Positions 33,060 through 41,785 of a DNA stretch of 64,000 bases are shown here, in pieces. Each line of letters starts with the position of its first letter. Positions within the stretch are counted from its first letter, which is position 1. This DNA comes from Acidobacteriota bacterium (GTDB lineage: Bacteria; Acidobacteriota; Vicinamibacteria; Vicinamibacterales; JAKQTR01). The notes under the pieces are model-generated. The model was not told the DNA's origin. It was given only the letters and a program-made list of their open reading frames with translations, and made no database searches. The translations under genes were made by a program, and so were the position numbers. The stretch spans positions 20,185 to 84,184 of the forward strand of contig JAKQTR010000031.1 of assembly GCA_029562975.1 (NCBI GenBank). The letters run 5' to 3'.

Positions 33060-34253
33060 TCAGACCCTTCCCAGTGCCCGTTCATCGGGCCGGCGCACGG
33101 CGGATTCGGTTTTCGCCCCGGACGGCAGGGGCATGGAGCAGGCCGCCGCAAGGAGCGGCAGGAACGCCACGGCGGTCAGCGTCGTGCCGATGCCGATGCG
33201 GTCGGCGGCGGCCCCGACGATCGGCGCCATGAGTCCGCCCGTGCCCCACGCGAACCCCAGCATCAGTGACGAGACCGTGGCCGCGCCGGTCGGCGCGATC
33301 TGGTGCGCGAAGGTCACGTTCACGGGCAGCGTCGACTGGAGGAAGAACCCTCCGAGGGCCAGCACCGCCACCAGGGGCCAGTCGGTCAACCGCGTCGCCG
33401 CCGCGAGCAGGGGAGCGGCCAGGACCAGCGACCCGGCAATCACCCGCTTCGGGCCCAGCCGATCGGCCAGCGGTCCGCCGGCGAATCCCCCGAGTCCGCC
33501 GGCCGCGAGGTAGACCGACACGGCCACGCCGGCCATCCCGACCGACCATCCGCGCGTCGTCAGCAGCACGGGCACGAACGTCGCGATGCTCAGTGACGTC
33601 ATGGTCCTCAGGACGACGATGAGCCACAGCAGGAAGAGCGGCTTGGCGAAGGGCCGGAGCGCCAGGTACCCGCCGCCGCTTCCGCTCGCCAGCGGGCGCA
33701 TCAGCGGCATGCCCCTCAGGACGAGGGCCAGGAGGGCGAGGCCGGGAAGCGCCAGCAGGGGCGTCGAGGTCAGGCCGAAGCGGCCCACGTAAGGGGCGAA
33801 CAGGAGTGGCCCGACCGCGTAGCCAATCGAGCCGCCCGTGATGTGGATGGCCATGGCCAGGCCGCGCCGGCTCCCGCCTTGGCGATGGACGACCGCCGCC
33901 GCCGTCGGATGGAACGCCGCACCGCCGAGCCCGCCGATGACGAGGACGCCGGCGAGCGTCGCCGGGGTCCACGCCATGCCGACGAGGCTCAGCACCGTGA
34001 CCGAGACGATCGGCCCCGCGACGAGGAAGGCGTGCGGCCTCCAGCGGTCCGCCACCCGGCCGAACACCAGCTGGGCCACCGAACCCGCCAGCTGGTAGAT
34101 CATCGCCAGCGTGCCGGCGGTCGCCAGCGACAGGCTTAGTTTGGGGATAATCGCCGGGAGGAGCGGCGCGTACAGGTTGCTGTAGGCGTCGGCGATGAAG
34201 TGGGTGCTCGCCAGCCGGTAGACGACTGGGTCCATGTCGGACCGTTCCGCCAC
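33060..34253 (-). CDS. MFS exporter of the fosmidomycin-resistance (Fsr) type
   Basis: A 397-residue transporter with twelve predicted helices. The segment AAFHPTAAAVVHRQGGSRRGLAMAIHITGGSIGYAVGPLL closely follows the Fsr pattern (FHPxA...G..RG.AMSIF.TGG..GYA.GPL). Fsr exports fosmidomycin in Escherichia coli, but many homologues have unknown substrates. The GTG start directly follows the murJ stop and has GGAGG nine bases upstream; an ATG lies six codons in. The gene continues a minus-strand run murJ-MFS-rhomboid-GT. Confidence 0.85.
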   Translation of the reverse strand: MAERSDMDPVVYRLASTHFIADAYSNLYAPLLPAIIPKLSLSLATAGTLAMIYQLAGSVAQLVFGRVADRWRPHAFLVAGPIVSVTVLSLVGMAWTPATLAGVLVIGGLGGAAFHPTAAAVVHRQGGSRRGLAMAIHITGGSIGYAVGPLLFAPYVGRFGLTSTPLLALPGLALLALVLRGMPLMRPLASGSGGGYLALRPFAKPLFLLWLIVVLRTMTSLSIATFVPVLLTTRGWSVGMAGVAVSVYLAAGGLGGFAGGPLADRLGPKRVIAGSLVLAAPLLAAATRLTDWPLVAVLALGGFFLQSTLPVNVTFAHQIAPTGAATVSSLMLGFAWGTGGLMAPIVGAAADRIGIGTTLTAVAFLPLLAAACSMPLPSGAKTESAVRRPDERALGRV

Positions 34254-35888
34254 CTACGACGTCCTCCGAACCGGCCGGAGCCGCGCGAACAGGAGGGCCC
34301 TCGCCTCCCGGAATTCCTCGGCGCCGCAGGCGCGCGCCGCCACGTCGAGGACCGCGAGCGCGACGCCGATGGATGCCGCGACCCTGAGCGCCAGCACGGC
34401 GATCGTGCGCTCGGGCATCCAGGACCCGATCGCGGCGTCGGTGGCCCACGCGGCCGCCCCCATGGCGAGCGACGCGACGCCGATCCTGGCGAACGACGAG
34501 GCGATGCGGCGGCCGTCGATGCCTCCGAGCCTCGAGCGAAGCACCCACAGAAGGATGCTGGCGTTGAAGACCGCGCTGATGGCCGTCCCGAGCGCCAGGC
34601 CCTGGAAGCCCATCGTGTGGACGAGGGCAAGGTTGAGAGCGATGTTCAGCACGACCGTCGCGACCGAGACGAGGACGGGCGTCCGGCTGTCGTGGATGGC
34701 GTAAAAGGACGGCACCGCGATCTTCACCGCGGAGTACCCGACGAGCCCCGGCGCGTAGCACGCCAGGGCGGCCGCGGTGGCGGCGGTGTCCGAGGCCGTG
34801 AAGCGGCCGTGCTCGAAGATCAGCGCCACAATCGGCGTCGCGAGCGCCATCAGGCCGACCGTGGCCGGGACGTTCATCATCAGCATCAGCCGCAGCCCGG
34901 CGGAGATCGTCTCGCGCATGCCGGCGGCGTCGTGCCTCGCCGCGTACCGGCTGAGCGTCGGCACCACGGCCGTCGCGATGGACACGCCGAAGATCCCGAT
35001 GGGCATGTACATCACGCGGAACGCATAGCTCAACGCCGACACGGCGCCGGTGCCTTCTCCCGTCGCCAGGATGCTGTTCACCAGCAGGTTGATCTGCACC
35101 GCGGCCAGCCCGACGACGCCTGGCCCCATCAGCGTGAGCACGCGGCGCAGGCCCTCGTCGCGGACGTCGAGGATGGGCTCGTAGCGGTACCCCTCACGGC
35201 GCAGCGCCGGCCACTGGATCGCCATCTGCAGGAGCCCGCCGACGAGGACGCCGATCGCCGGGGCCAGGATGATCGGCATCCCGACAAGAGGCATCACCGG
35301 CGCGAGCCCGATCGTGCACACGATCGACCCGACGTTGAACATCGCCGGCGACATCGCGGGCACGAAGAACCGGTGAAGCGAGTTCAGCATGCCCATGAGG
35401 GCCGCGGCGACGGCCACGAGCATCAGGAACGGGAACATGACCCGGCTCAGGAAGATCGTCAGCTCCAGCTTCCCCGGCACCTCCGCATACGCGCTCGCGA
35501 ACAGCCTGCTCAGGGGCGACGCGAACACGATGCCCAGGATCACGATGGCGCCGGTGGCCAGCAGGAGGGCGTTCACGACCAGGTTCCCGAGGCGCCACGC
35601 AGAAGCGCGGCCCGAGATCGTCAGCGTCCGTGTGAACGTCGGCACGAACGCCGCGCTCATGGCGCCCTCGGCGAAGAGGTCGCGCACGAGGTTCGGGATG
35701 CGGAACGCGATGTTGTAGGCGTCCATCTGGTCGCCGGCGCCGAAGAGGAACGCCAGGACCTGGTCCCGGACGAGGCCGAGGACGCGGCTGCCCATCGTGG
35801 CGGCGCCGATGACGCCGGCCGACTTCGTGATCTGCGATGCAGTGGCCTGGGGCGGCGCGCTGTCTGGCGTGGGCGGCTCTTCGGGCAT
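34254..35888 (-). CDS. murJ: Lipid II flippase
   Basis: Moves lipid-linked peptidoglycan precursors across the inner membrane. From ATG 35888 the protein has 544 residues and about 14 helices. Family hallmarks: GAATMGSRVLGLVRDQVLAFLFGAGDQMDAYNIAFRIPNLVRDLFAEGAMSAAFVP at the front, and GEGTGAVSALSYAFRVMYMPIGIFGVSIATAVVPTLSRYAA in the middle. ATG 35921 and GTG 35939 are alternatives; the latter lies inside the hairpin at 35934-35964, which speaks against it. It would use the undecaprenyl carrier whose synthesis starts with uppS. Confidence 0.93.
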   Translation of the reverse strand: MPEEPPTPDSAPPQATASQITKSAGVIGAATMGSRVLGLVRDQVLAFLFGAGDQMDAYNIAFRIPNLVRDLFAEGAMSAAFVPTFTRTLTISGRASAWRLGNLVVNALLLATGAIVILGIVFASPLSRLFASAYAEVPGKLELTIFLSRVMFPFLMLVAVAAALMGMLNSLHRFFVPAMSPAMFNVGSIVCTIGLAPVMPLVGMPIILAPAIGVLVGGLLQMAIQWPALRREGYRYEPILDVRDEGLRRVLTLMGPGVVGLAAVQINLLVNSILATGEGTGAVSALSYAFRVMYMPIGIFGVSIATAVVPTLSRYAARHDAAGMRETISAGLRLMLMMNVPATVGLMALATPIVALIFEHGRFTASDTAATAAALACYAPGLVGYSAVKIAVPSFYAIHDSRTPVLVSVATVVLNIALNLALVHTMGFQGLALGTAISAVFNASILLWVLRSRLGGIDGRRIASSFARIGVASLAMGAAAWATDAAIGSWMPERTIAVLALRVAASIGVALAVLDVAARACGAEEFREARALLFARLRPVRRTS

Positions 35889-35933
35889 GTGGAACCGCCA
35901 GCGTACCACATTGGACATGCCCATCAGGAAAGC

Positions 35934-35964
35934 GGGCACCCGCCAGTCGGGATGGCGGGTGCCC
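35934..35964 (-). terminator. Perfect 12-bp hairpin in front of murJ
   Basis: GGGCACCCGCCA and TGGCGGGTGCCC flank a seven-base loop. On the minus strand it stands between yqeY and murJ and is followed by GCTTTCC, only three T residues, so it could be a weak terminator, an attenuator or a message-stabilising stem. On the plus strand TTT follows, but no gene ends there. Confidence 0.5.
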
Positions 35965-36279
35965 TTTGGGAGGAGAGAGGAGTCTATCGGGTCTTCATCA
36001 ACTTAGACGACGGCGGCGGTTGATTGGTTTGGCTTCGCCGGGCTGAGAGGAGCGTTGGCGCGAAGCACCGCCGAGACCGTGGTCTTCGCTTTTGTTTCGT
36101 CCCTTCGTCAGCCTCTCTTCTGAGACACGCCGCGCCCCGAACCATCCGCGGCGAGATCGAAGCGCTGCGCATCGCGAGAAACGCTCTCCTGCGGCCGGTC
36201 GCGGAAGGCGACTCGACGCTGTACGAACGCCTGAGGGCCGGCGGGAGCCGCGCGGCCGGCGAGTCCGGGCAGGAGCCGA
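35965..36279. other. Non-coding 315-base stretch between yqeY and the murJ hairpin
   Basis: This stretch is visibly less GC-rich and more T-rich on the plus strand than its surroundings. It holds small inverted repeats (CTTCGC 36033-36038 with GCGAAG 36060-36065; AGACC-GT-GGTCT 36074-36085). A 62-codon minus-strand frame (36172-35984) ends NQPPPSSKLMKTR about 20 bases before the hairpin; it has no ribosome site I trust. The murJ leader may be structured, but I recognise no known RNA class. Confidence 0.35.
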
Positions 36280-36729
36280 TCAGGCCCCGAGGCGCTTTCG
36301 GACCGCCTCGTTGACGGTCTTCCCGTCCACGCCCTTGCCCGCCAGGGTCGCCATCGCGGCCTTCATCACCCGGCCCATGTCCCTGGGGGAGGCGGCCCCG
36401 GTCTCGGCGATGGCCCTGGCGACGGCCTCGTCGATGACGGCGGGGCTGACGGGCGGGGGCATGAGCGCCTCGAGCAGGGTGAGTTCAGCCTGCTCCCTGG
36501 CCACGAGGTCCTGCCGCCCGCCCCTGGCGAACTGCTCGATCGAGTCGCGGTGCTGCTTGATGAGGCTCGCGAGGACCTGGATCGACTCGGCGTCATCGAG
36601 CGCCTGGCCCTTCTGGATCTCGCGGTTCGTCAGGGCGGCCTTGAGCATTCTCATGGCGGACAGCGTCCCGGCGTCGTGCGCCTTCATGGCCTGGGTGATC
36701 CGCGCGTTGACGTCAGCGAGCATGGACAT
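36280..36729 (-). CDS. YqeY/GatB-like domain protein
   Basis: A 149-residue soluble protein of the YqeY family, related to the tail domain of the amidotransferase GatB. Features are the helical N-terminus (DVNARITQAMKAHDAGTLSAMRMLKAALTNREIQKG) and the C-terminal VMKAAMATLAGKGVDGKTVNEAVRKRL. A role in tRNA-dependent amidation or translation quality is suspected but not proven. I chose the ATG at 36729 since GGAGAG lies five bases upstream; GTG 36735 and ATG 36723 are possible. Confidence 0.88.
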   Translation of the reverse strand: MSMLADVNARITQAMKAHDAGTLSAMRMLKAALTNREIQKGQALDDAESIQVLASLIKQHRDSIEQFARGGRQDLVAREQAELTLLEALMPPPVSPAVIDEAVARAIAETGAASPRDMGRVMKAAMATLAGKGVDGKTVNEAVRKRLGA

Positions 36730-36880
36730 CGGCACTCTCCGTTCGCGGCGGCAGACACGATCCTAGCGCATGTCGCGCGAGCCCGCGTGGCGGCGGCCCC
36801 GAGGAGGCCCGCCGATCGCGGGCCCGCCGGCCCCGATGGCCAGCGGGCGCCGATCCCGTGTACGATGCGGGACGCTGCGC

Positions 36881-38881
36881 ATGCCCATGCCGCTCCTGAC
36901 GCGATTCTCCCGCGGCCCCGCCTGGACCACCGCGGCCTTCGCCGCCTTCCTGGCGGCCGCAGCCGGGGCGCTGGTCGTCGTCGCTGCCTTTCAGCGCCAC
37001 GGGTCCATCAGGGTCGACGCCAGCCGCGGGATCCCCGCTTTCGTCACCGGCCTCTATCCGACGGAGCGGCAGGGCAAGGACTACTTCGCGTGGAGCGGCG
37101 GCCGGGTATCCGTACGCGCGGGGCTTGTCGACCGCCGGGCCGCCTGGCAGTGCCAGGCACGCCTCGTCAACTGGCGCCCGCCCTCGGCGGGGCCAGCCGA
37201 CGTGCGCGTCGAAGCGGACGGCCGGGTGCTGCTCGAGCGGCGCGTCAGCGAACCGCGCGCCTCGCTGGACTTCGCGGTTCCGCCCGTTCCCGCCAGGCGG
37301 GACCTCGACTTCGAGGTCGCTGTCTCGCCGACGTTCGTGCCAGGACCCCAGGACCCCAGGGAACTCGGGCTGGCCTTCGAGGGGCTGCGCTGCGATCCGG
37401 CTGCCGGCGCCTGGGCATGGCCCGCGCGCCAGGTCGTCGCGCGCGCGAGCCTGTCGGCCGCGCTTGCCGGACTCGTGCTCGGGATCGCGGGTCTGCCCGC
37501 TGGGGCGGCAGCCGGCCTCGCCGTCCTCGTTGCGGTGGCACAAGGCTTCTCGCTGGCGTCGGGAGCCGCCGCGCACCTGCCGGGCCGACCCCCCGTGTCT
37601 CTGCTGGCCGGGCTGCTGGCGGTGCTCTGCCTGCTCCCGATCCTGGCGGCCCGCTTCGTGCGGCCGCAGGGGCTGAGCACAGCCGCCCGCCTCGCGGTTG
37701 CCGTGTCAGCCTGCGCGTGCTGTCTGAAGCTGGTCTTCCTGCTGCATCCCGACAAGACCCTGGTCGATGCGGTCTTCCACGCGCACCGGTTCGAGATGGT
37801 GCTGGCCGGCCGGTTCTTCTTCACGCAGCTGTCGACAAGCGCGACGCCGTTCCCGTATGCCATCGGCCTCTACGTGTTCGCGGCCCCTTGGGCGGCGCTC
37901 ACGGCGGACCACGTCACCCTGCTCCGGACCGTCGTCTGCGCCTGCGAAGCCGCGGCCGTTCTTCTGCTCTATCCGCTCGTTGCCCGCGTCTGGGGCGACC
38001 GCGCGGCCGGCGTTGCCGCCGTGGCCCTGTATCACCTGGCGCCGCTGCCGATCGCGGTCCTGGGGAACGCGAACCTGACGAACCATTTCGGACAGTCGGT
38101 CGCGGTTGCCGCGATTGCGGCCGCGGCAGGCTGGTCGTTTGCCGGCCGCCGGGCCGCCGAGGCCGTCGGCCTGGCCCTGGTGGCGGGACTGGCGTTCCTG
38201 TCCCATGTCGGGACGTTCGCCGTCCTGCTGCCGACGCTTCTGGTCCTGGCCCTCGCCACGCGCGGCCTTGGCCGCGACGCGGGCCGCATCCCGGCGCGGT
38301 GCATCCTGGCCGCCACTGCACTGGCGGTCGTGCTGGCCGTCGGCCTCTACTGGGGCCATTTCTTCGAGGTGTACCAGCCGCACATCGCCTCTGCGAAGGC
38401 GGAGTTGGCGGCTGCGTTCGGACGCGGATCGAGCGCGGCTGCGCCGGCGGCGCACGACGCGGGCGGTGTCCCACCGGCGCGGACCACGCCACTCCAGCTC
38501 GGGTTCTCCGGCGCCGTCAGGCAGACGCGCGGGGCGTTCGGCCTGCCCTTGATCGCGCTGGCTGTCGCGGGCGCGTCGAGCCTCGCGCGGCGGCGGCGCG
38601 CCGACCGTCTCGTCGCGGCGCTCGCGGCGTGGTTTGCCGCGTGGGCGGGGTTTCTCCTCTGGAGCGCGCTTCGCCGGGTCGAGCCCCCGTACGTACAGGA
38701 CGCGTGGGAGTTCATCGGGCGGGTCGAAATGGCCACGACGCCGGCCGTCGCCATCCTCGCGGCGTGCGGGGCCGCCTGGGCGTGGCGGTCCGGCCGCCTC
38801 CTGCGGGCCGTCTCTGCGGGACTCGTGCTGGCCGCGCTGGCCGGAGGCGCGCGAGCCGTCGTCAGCTGGATCCTCTTCTAG
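36881..38881 (+). CDS. Large GT-C-like membrane protein
   Basis: A 666-residue protein with one N-terminal helix, an extracytoplasmic beta-rich domain (about residues 40-180), and then some twelve further helices. DAVFHAHRFEMVLAGRFFFTQLS near residue 295 and the PYAIGLYVFAAPWA segment resemble the first-loop region of GT-C transferases, but no conserved acidic pair is clear. I cannot name a substrate. ATG 36881 is preceded by TACGAT (36861-36866), a possible -10. Its end overlaps the convergent methyltransferase by four bases. It marks the left edge of the glycan region. Confidence 0.6.
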   Translation: MPMPLLTRFSRGPAWTTAAFAAFLAAAAGALVVVAAFQRHGSIRVDASRGIPAFVTGLYPTERQGKDYFAWSGGRVSVRAGLVDRRAAWQCQARLVNWRPPSAGPADVRVEADGRVLLERRVSEPRASLDFAVPPVPARRDLDFEVAVSPTFVPGPQDPRELGLAFEGLRCDPAAGAWAWPARQVVARASLSAALAGLVLGIAGLPAGAAAGLAVLVAVAQGFSLASGAAAHLPGRPPVSLLAGLLAVLCLLPILAARFVRPQGLSTAARLAVAVSACACCLKLVFLLHPDKTLVDAVFHAHRFEMVLAGRFFFTQLSTSATPFPYAIGLYVFAAPWAALTADHVTLLRTVVCACEAAAVLLLYPLVARVWGDRAAGVAAVALYHLAPLPIAVLGNANLTNHFGQSVAVAAIAAAAGWSFAGRRAAEAVGLALVAGLAFLSHVGTFAVLLPTLLVLALATRGLGRDAGRIPARCILAATALAVVLAVGLYWGHFFEVYQPHIASAKAELAAAFGRGSSAAAPAAHDAGGVPPARTTPLQLGFSGAVRQTRGAFGLPLIALAVAGASSLARRRRADRLVAALAAWFAAWAGFLLWSALRRVEPPYVQDAWEFIGRVEMATTPAVAILAACGAAWAWRSGRLLRAVSAGLVLAALAGGARAVVSWILF

Positions 38882-39612
38882 GCCGAACGCCCCGCTGCGG
38901 CGGCCGGCTTCCGCAGCCAGATCAGGTTCAGGAAGCACCACCCCGGCACCGGGATCGCCCGCGTCAGCGCCGCGTGCAGCCATTGCAGCGATACCGGGTG
39001 CCGCCTCACCAGGGCGGTCAGCACGGGCACCGTCGGGAAGATTCCCCGCCGCCGGACCACGTCGAATCCAGCCGACCGGGCCAGGGCGAGATACTCGCCT
39101 GCCGGACGGTCGCCGGGGTGCTTGACCGGGCTGGCCGTACGAATGAGGCGTCCCGTCAGCAGGAAGTGCGCGCGCGACTGAAGGTGCGCGAGGTTGGGCA
39201 CCGACAGGAGGGCAATGCCGCATGGCCGCAGGACCCGGAAGATCTCGGACAAGGCCGCGTCCTGCTCGCCGAACGCCAGGTGCTCCAGGACGTCCAGGCA
39301 CAGCACCTGCTCGAACGCACCGCCGGGCCACGGGAGGGCCGTGACGGATCCCGTCCGGATGCGGTCGCCGCTGCAGTTCAGGTCGACGCCTTCGATGTCT
39401 AGGCGCCCGGCGTAGTCCTGCACGAGGACGCCCTCGCCGCAGCCGGCGTCCAGGACGCGGGTGCCCGGCGGCAGAGTGTCGAGATGGCGCCGCACGGCGG
39501 CCATCTTCGCAAGATACGTAGGCCGGTAGTCCCACGCCTCGTCGAGCACGCGGTGGTAGTCCCCGCGTGACGCGTATTCGCCGCGCCTGACCGAGGGCCG
39601 ATCGCCTGCCAT
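38878..39612 (-). CDS. SAM-dependent methyltransferase (class I)
   Basis: A 244-residue protein with the Rossmann methyltransferase motif TRVLDAGCGEGVLVQDYAG (about residues 51-69), an acidic end of the second strand (EGVDLN), and LCLDVLEHLAFGEQDAALSEIFRVLRPCGIALLSVPN. Such small methyltransferases in glycan loci methylate sugars or lipids. It lies eight bases from the GT4 gene on the same strand, in a run of six minus-strand genes. Confidence 0.85.
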   Translation of the reverse strand: MAGDRPSVRRGEYASRGDYHRVLDEAWDYRPTYLAKMAAVRRHLDTLPPGTRVLDAGCGEGVLVQDYAGRLDIEGVDLNCSGDRIRTGSVTALPWPGGAFEQVLCLDVLEHLAFGEQDAALSEIFRVLRPCGIALLSVPNLAHLQSRAHFLLTGRLIRTASPVKHPGDRPAGEYLALARSAGFDVVRRRGIFPTVPVLTALVRRHPVSLQWLHAALTRAIPVPGWCFLNLIWLRKPAAAAGRSA

Positions 39613-39619
39613 GCGCCGC

Positions 39620-40789
39620 CTATTGTAGGACGCCGCGGTAGACCCGCGCGAACCGCTCCGCGACGACCGCCGGGCTGAACTCCCGCTCGAGGACGGCGTC
39701 CGAGGACGGACGGGTCCGCCTGGCGGCGGCGAGGAATTCCACGATGGCCGACGCGAGCTCGCCCGGCTGAGACCGAGCGACCACGCGCACGTCGTCGCCG
39801 AAGAGCCGGCCGAGTTCGACGCCGCCGGGATTGTCGGTCGAAACGACCGGCGTGCCGGCGGCGAGCGCCTCGACGGCGACCGTCGGGAGCGCCTCGAGCT
39901 CGGAGGGGAGCACGAAGAGGTCGGCCGCCTGCTGGTAGCGAGCCACCGTGCGGTTGTCGACGAGGCCCGCGAACGTGACGCGCTCCGACACGCCGAGGGC
40001 CGCCGCCTGCGCCGCGAGCTCGTCGCGGAGCGGGCCCGTTCCGCAGATCACGAGGCGCGTGTCGGGGTGCGCCCGGAGCACCGACGGCATCGCGTCGAGG
40101 AGCCTCCGCTGGCCCGCCAGCGGGTGGAGGCGCTTCACGTTGACGAGGACATTCGACTCGCGCAGGCCCAGTTCGACGCGGGCAGCCCGGCGCTCGCCCT
40201 CGCCGGCCCGGGCGAAGTACCCGGCGACGGGAGGGTAGATCACGCTCATGCCGCCGCGCGTCAGGCCGAGTTCGACGGCGCGGTCGCGGAGAGCGCCGCT
40301 GTAGAAGGTGACGTGACGGGCGGCCCTGTACATCCGGGTGAAGAGATCCAGCCCGCCCCGCCTGGCCCGGTAATGCCAGATCTCGGTGCCGTAGAGCGTG
40401 AGCACCACCGGCGTGCCGGCCCGCGACGCGAGCAGTCCGGCGACTTCGGGCAGCAGGCCGTTGCTGTGGACGTGCACGACGTCGGCCGCCGAGAGCGCCT
40501 CGCGCGACGCGCGCCGGATCCGGGCGGCGTTCAGGAGCGACGAGATCTGCGAGAGACCCGGGACCCGCCGCCCGCGCGCGCGCGACTCGATCCAGGTGAC
40601 CGGCCCCGGCAGCTCGCGGGCCACATCCGCGATCGACCCCGCGTCGCCGCTGACGGAGGCCCGCGGCGGATGCGCGACGAACAGCGGCGTGTCGCCCGAC
40701 GCCGCGGCCCACCGGCCGAGGTGCCACGGCAGGAGCGCGTTGGCGGCCTGATCGGGCGGAAGGTGCGAGGTGACGTGGCAGATGCGCAT
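39620..40789 (-). CDS. GT4-family glycosyltransferase
   Basis: A 389-residue GT-B fold enzyme. The N-terminal half opens MRICHVTSHLPPDQAANALLPWHLGRW; the C-terminal half has the nucleotide-sugar site with the E(x7)E element in LPSELEALPTVAVEALAAGTPVVSTDNPGGVELG. Retaining GT4 enzymes add one sugar from an NDP donor at the cytoplasmic face. It is the most conventional transferase of the region. Donor and acceptor are unknown. Confidence 0.9.
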   Translation of the reverse strand: MRICHVTSHLPPDQAANALLPWHLGRWAAASGDTPLFVAHPPRASVSGDAGSIADVARELPGPVTWIESRARGRRVPGLSQISSLLNAARIRRASREALSAADVVHVHSNGLLPEVAGLLASRAGTPVVLTLYGTEIWHYRARRGGLDLFTRMYRAARHVTFYSGALRDRAVELGLTRGGMSVIYPPVAGYFARAGEGERRAARVELGLRESNVLVNVKRLHPLAGQRRLLDAMPSVLRAHPDTRLVICGTGPLRDELAAQAAALGVSERVTFAGLVDNRTVARYQQAADLFVLPSELEALPTVAVEALAAGTPVVSTDNPGGVELGRLFGDDVRVVARSQPGELASAIVEFLAAARRTRPSSDAVLEREFSPAVVAERFARVYRGVLQ

Positions 40790-40805
40790 CGGCCCGGCCC
40801 GCCTC

Positions 40806-41783
40806 TCAGGGCCCCGCGAGCGGAGGCGCGGCGCAGTATCGGTCGCGGAACTCGGAGAAGGTGGCCGGCACGGCGCCCAGATCGCGCACGGCGAAGGCGA
40901 GCACCTCGTCGAGCCGATCGAAGAACGCGTCGAGCTCGCGCGCCGTCCGGTTGTACGGGCTGCCGCCGACGATCGCTTCGCTCGAGTGGAAGATCAGGTT
41001 CAGGATCGGGACCCCGTCGTCCTTCATGCGCCGGGCGACGGCGCACATGTCGGCCAGCGGCGAATACGACGGGCGGAGCCACTGCACGCGGGCGACGCCC
41101 AGCTTCCTGAGCACGCGCTTCGTCTGGTACGGGCTCGGAGCCCTGGCGTACAAGCGCTCGACGAACGCGGGCACGCGCCGGTTCAGGGCCGCGGTGACGG
41201 GCAGCTCGAGCAAGTCGCTCGAGCCGGGCACCGCCGGGTCGTCGTAGGACAGGAAGTACGGGGACGGCGGCACCGAGACGAAGTCCGGCCCGCCCTTGTG
41301 CCCCTCGTAGAAGAGCGGCGCCAGGCTGGACTCGACCCGGTACCCGGCCCGCTCCAGGTCGGGGACGTGGGCGATCGAGAAGCCGAACCGCCCGGACCGG
41401 TACGAGCGGGGCGGTTCGCCGACGGCGTCCGCGATGGCCCCCGTCAGCGATGCCACCTGCGCCGCGAACTGCTCGCGCGGCAGCTGCAGGGCGTACGGGT
41501 GCCGGCGGACATCGTCGGGCGTGCACGGCGGCGTCTCCCACGCGTGGTGGTGCGCGCCGATCTCGCAGTCGCCGCCGCTCCGAAGCTCCCTCAGCACCGA
41601 GGCCGACCGGGGGTCGCGCGCCACGGGCCACGTGATGAGGTACGTGGGCCGGACGCCCCTGCGCTGGAACCTCGCGTGCAGGGCGGGAAGCGCGTAGATG
41701 TTCTCGAACGCCTGGTTCAGCCGCGCCTCGGCGGACCACTGGTTGTCGCCTTCCGTGTCGATGCCGACGAGCAGGTGCAGCAT
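40806..41783 (-). CDS. Polysaccharide deacetylase-like protein
   Basis: A 325-residue protein with the NodB-type metal pocket: D at LVGIDTEGDNQW near residue 9 and the EIGAHHHAWE block near residue 75, then YRSGRFGFS and a late IFHSSEA segment. Members remove N- or O-acetyl groups from glycans or act as peptidoglycan deacetylases. It resembles WalW-like proteins found in surface glycan loci. ATG 41783 lies two bases after the neighbouring gene's stop, so the two are co-transcribed. Confidence 0.82.
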   Translation of the reverse strand: MLHLLVGIDTEGDNQWSAEARLNQAFENIYALPALHARFQRRGVRPTYLITWPVARDPRSASVLRELRSGGDCEIGAHHHAWETPPCTPDDVRRHPYALQLPREQFAAQVASLTGAIADAVGEPPRSYRSGRFGFSIAHVPDLERAGYRVESSLAPLFYEGHKGGPDFVSVPPSPYFLSYDDPAVPGSSDLLELPVTAALNRRVPAFVERLYARAPSPYQTKRVLRKLGVARVQWLRPSYSPLADMCAVARRMKDDGVPILNLIFHSSEAIVGGSPYNRTARELDAFFDRLDEVLAFAVRDLGAVPATFSEFRDRYCAAPPLAGP

Positions 41784-41785
41784 GG

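Noticed and set aside
5823..34253. A fosmidomycin self-resistance set made of dxr and the Fsr-like exporter
   Set aside because: The genes are 27 kb apart in different transcription units, dxr is in its normal housekeeping operon, and no fosmidomycin-type biosynthesis genes are visible.
35984..36172. Short minus-strand gene (62 codons) between yqeY and murJ
   Set aside because: No ribosome site and Arg-rich, low-information sequence. It could be a leader peptide but I cannot support it as a gene.
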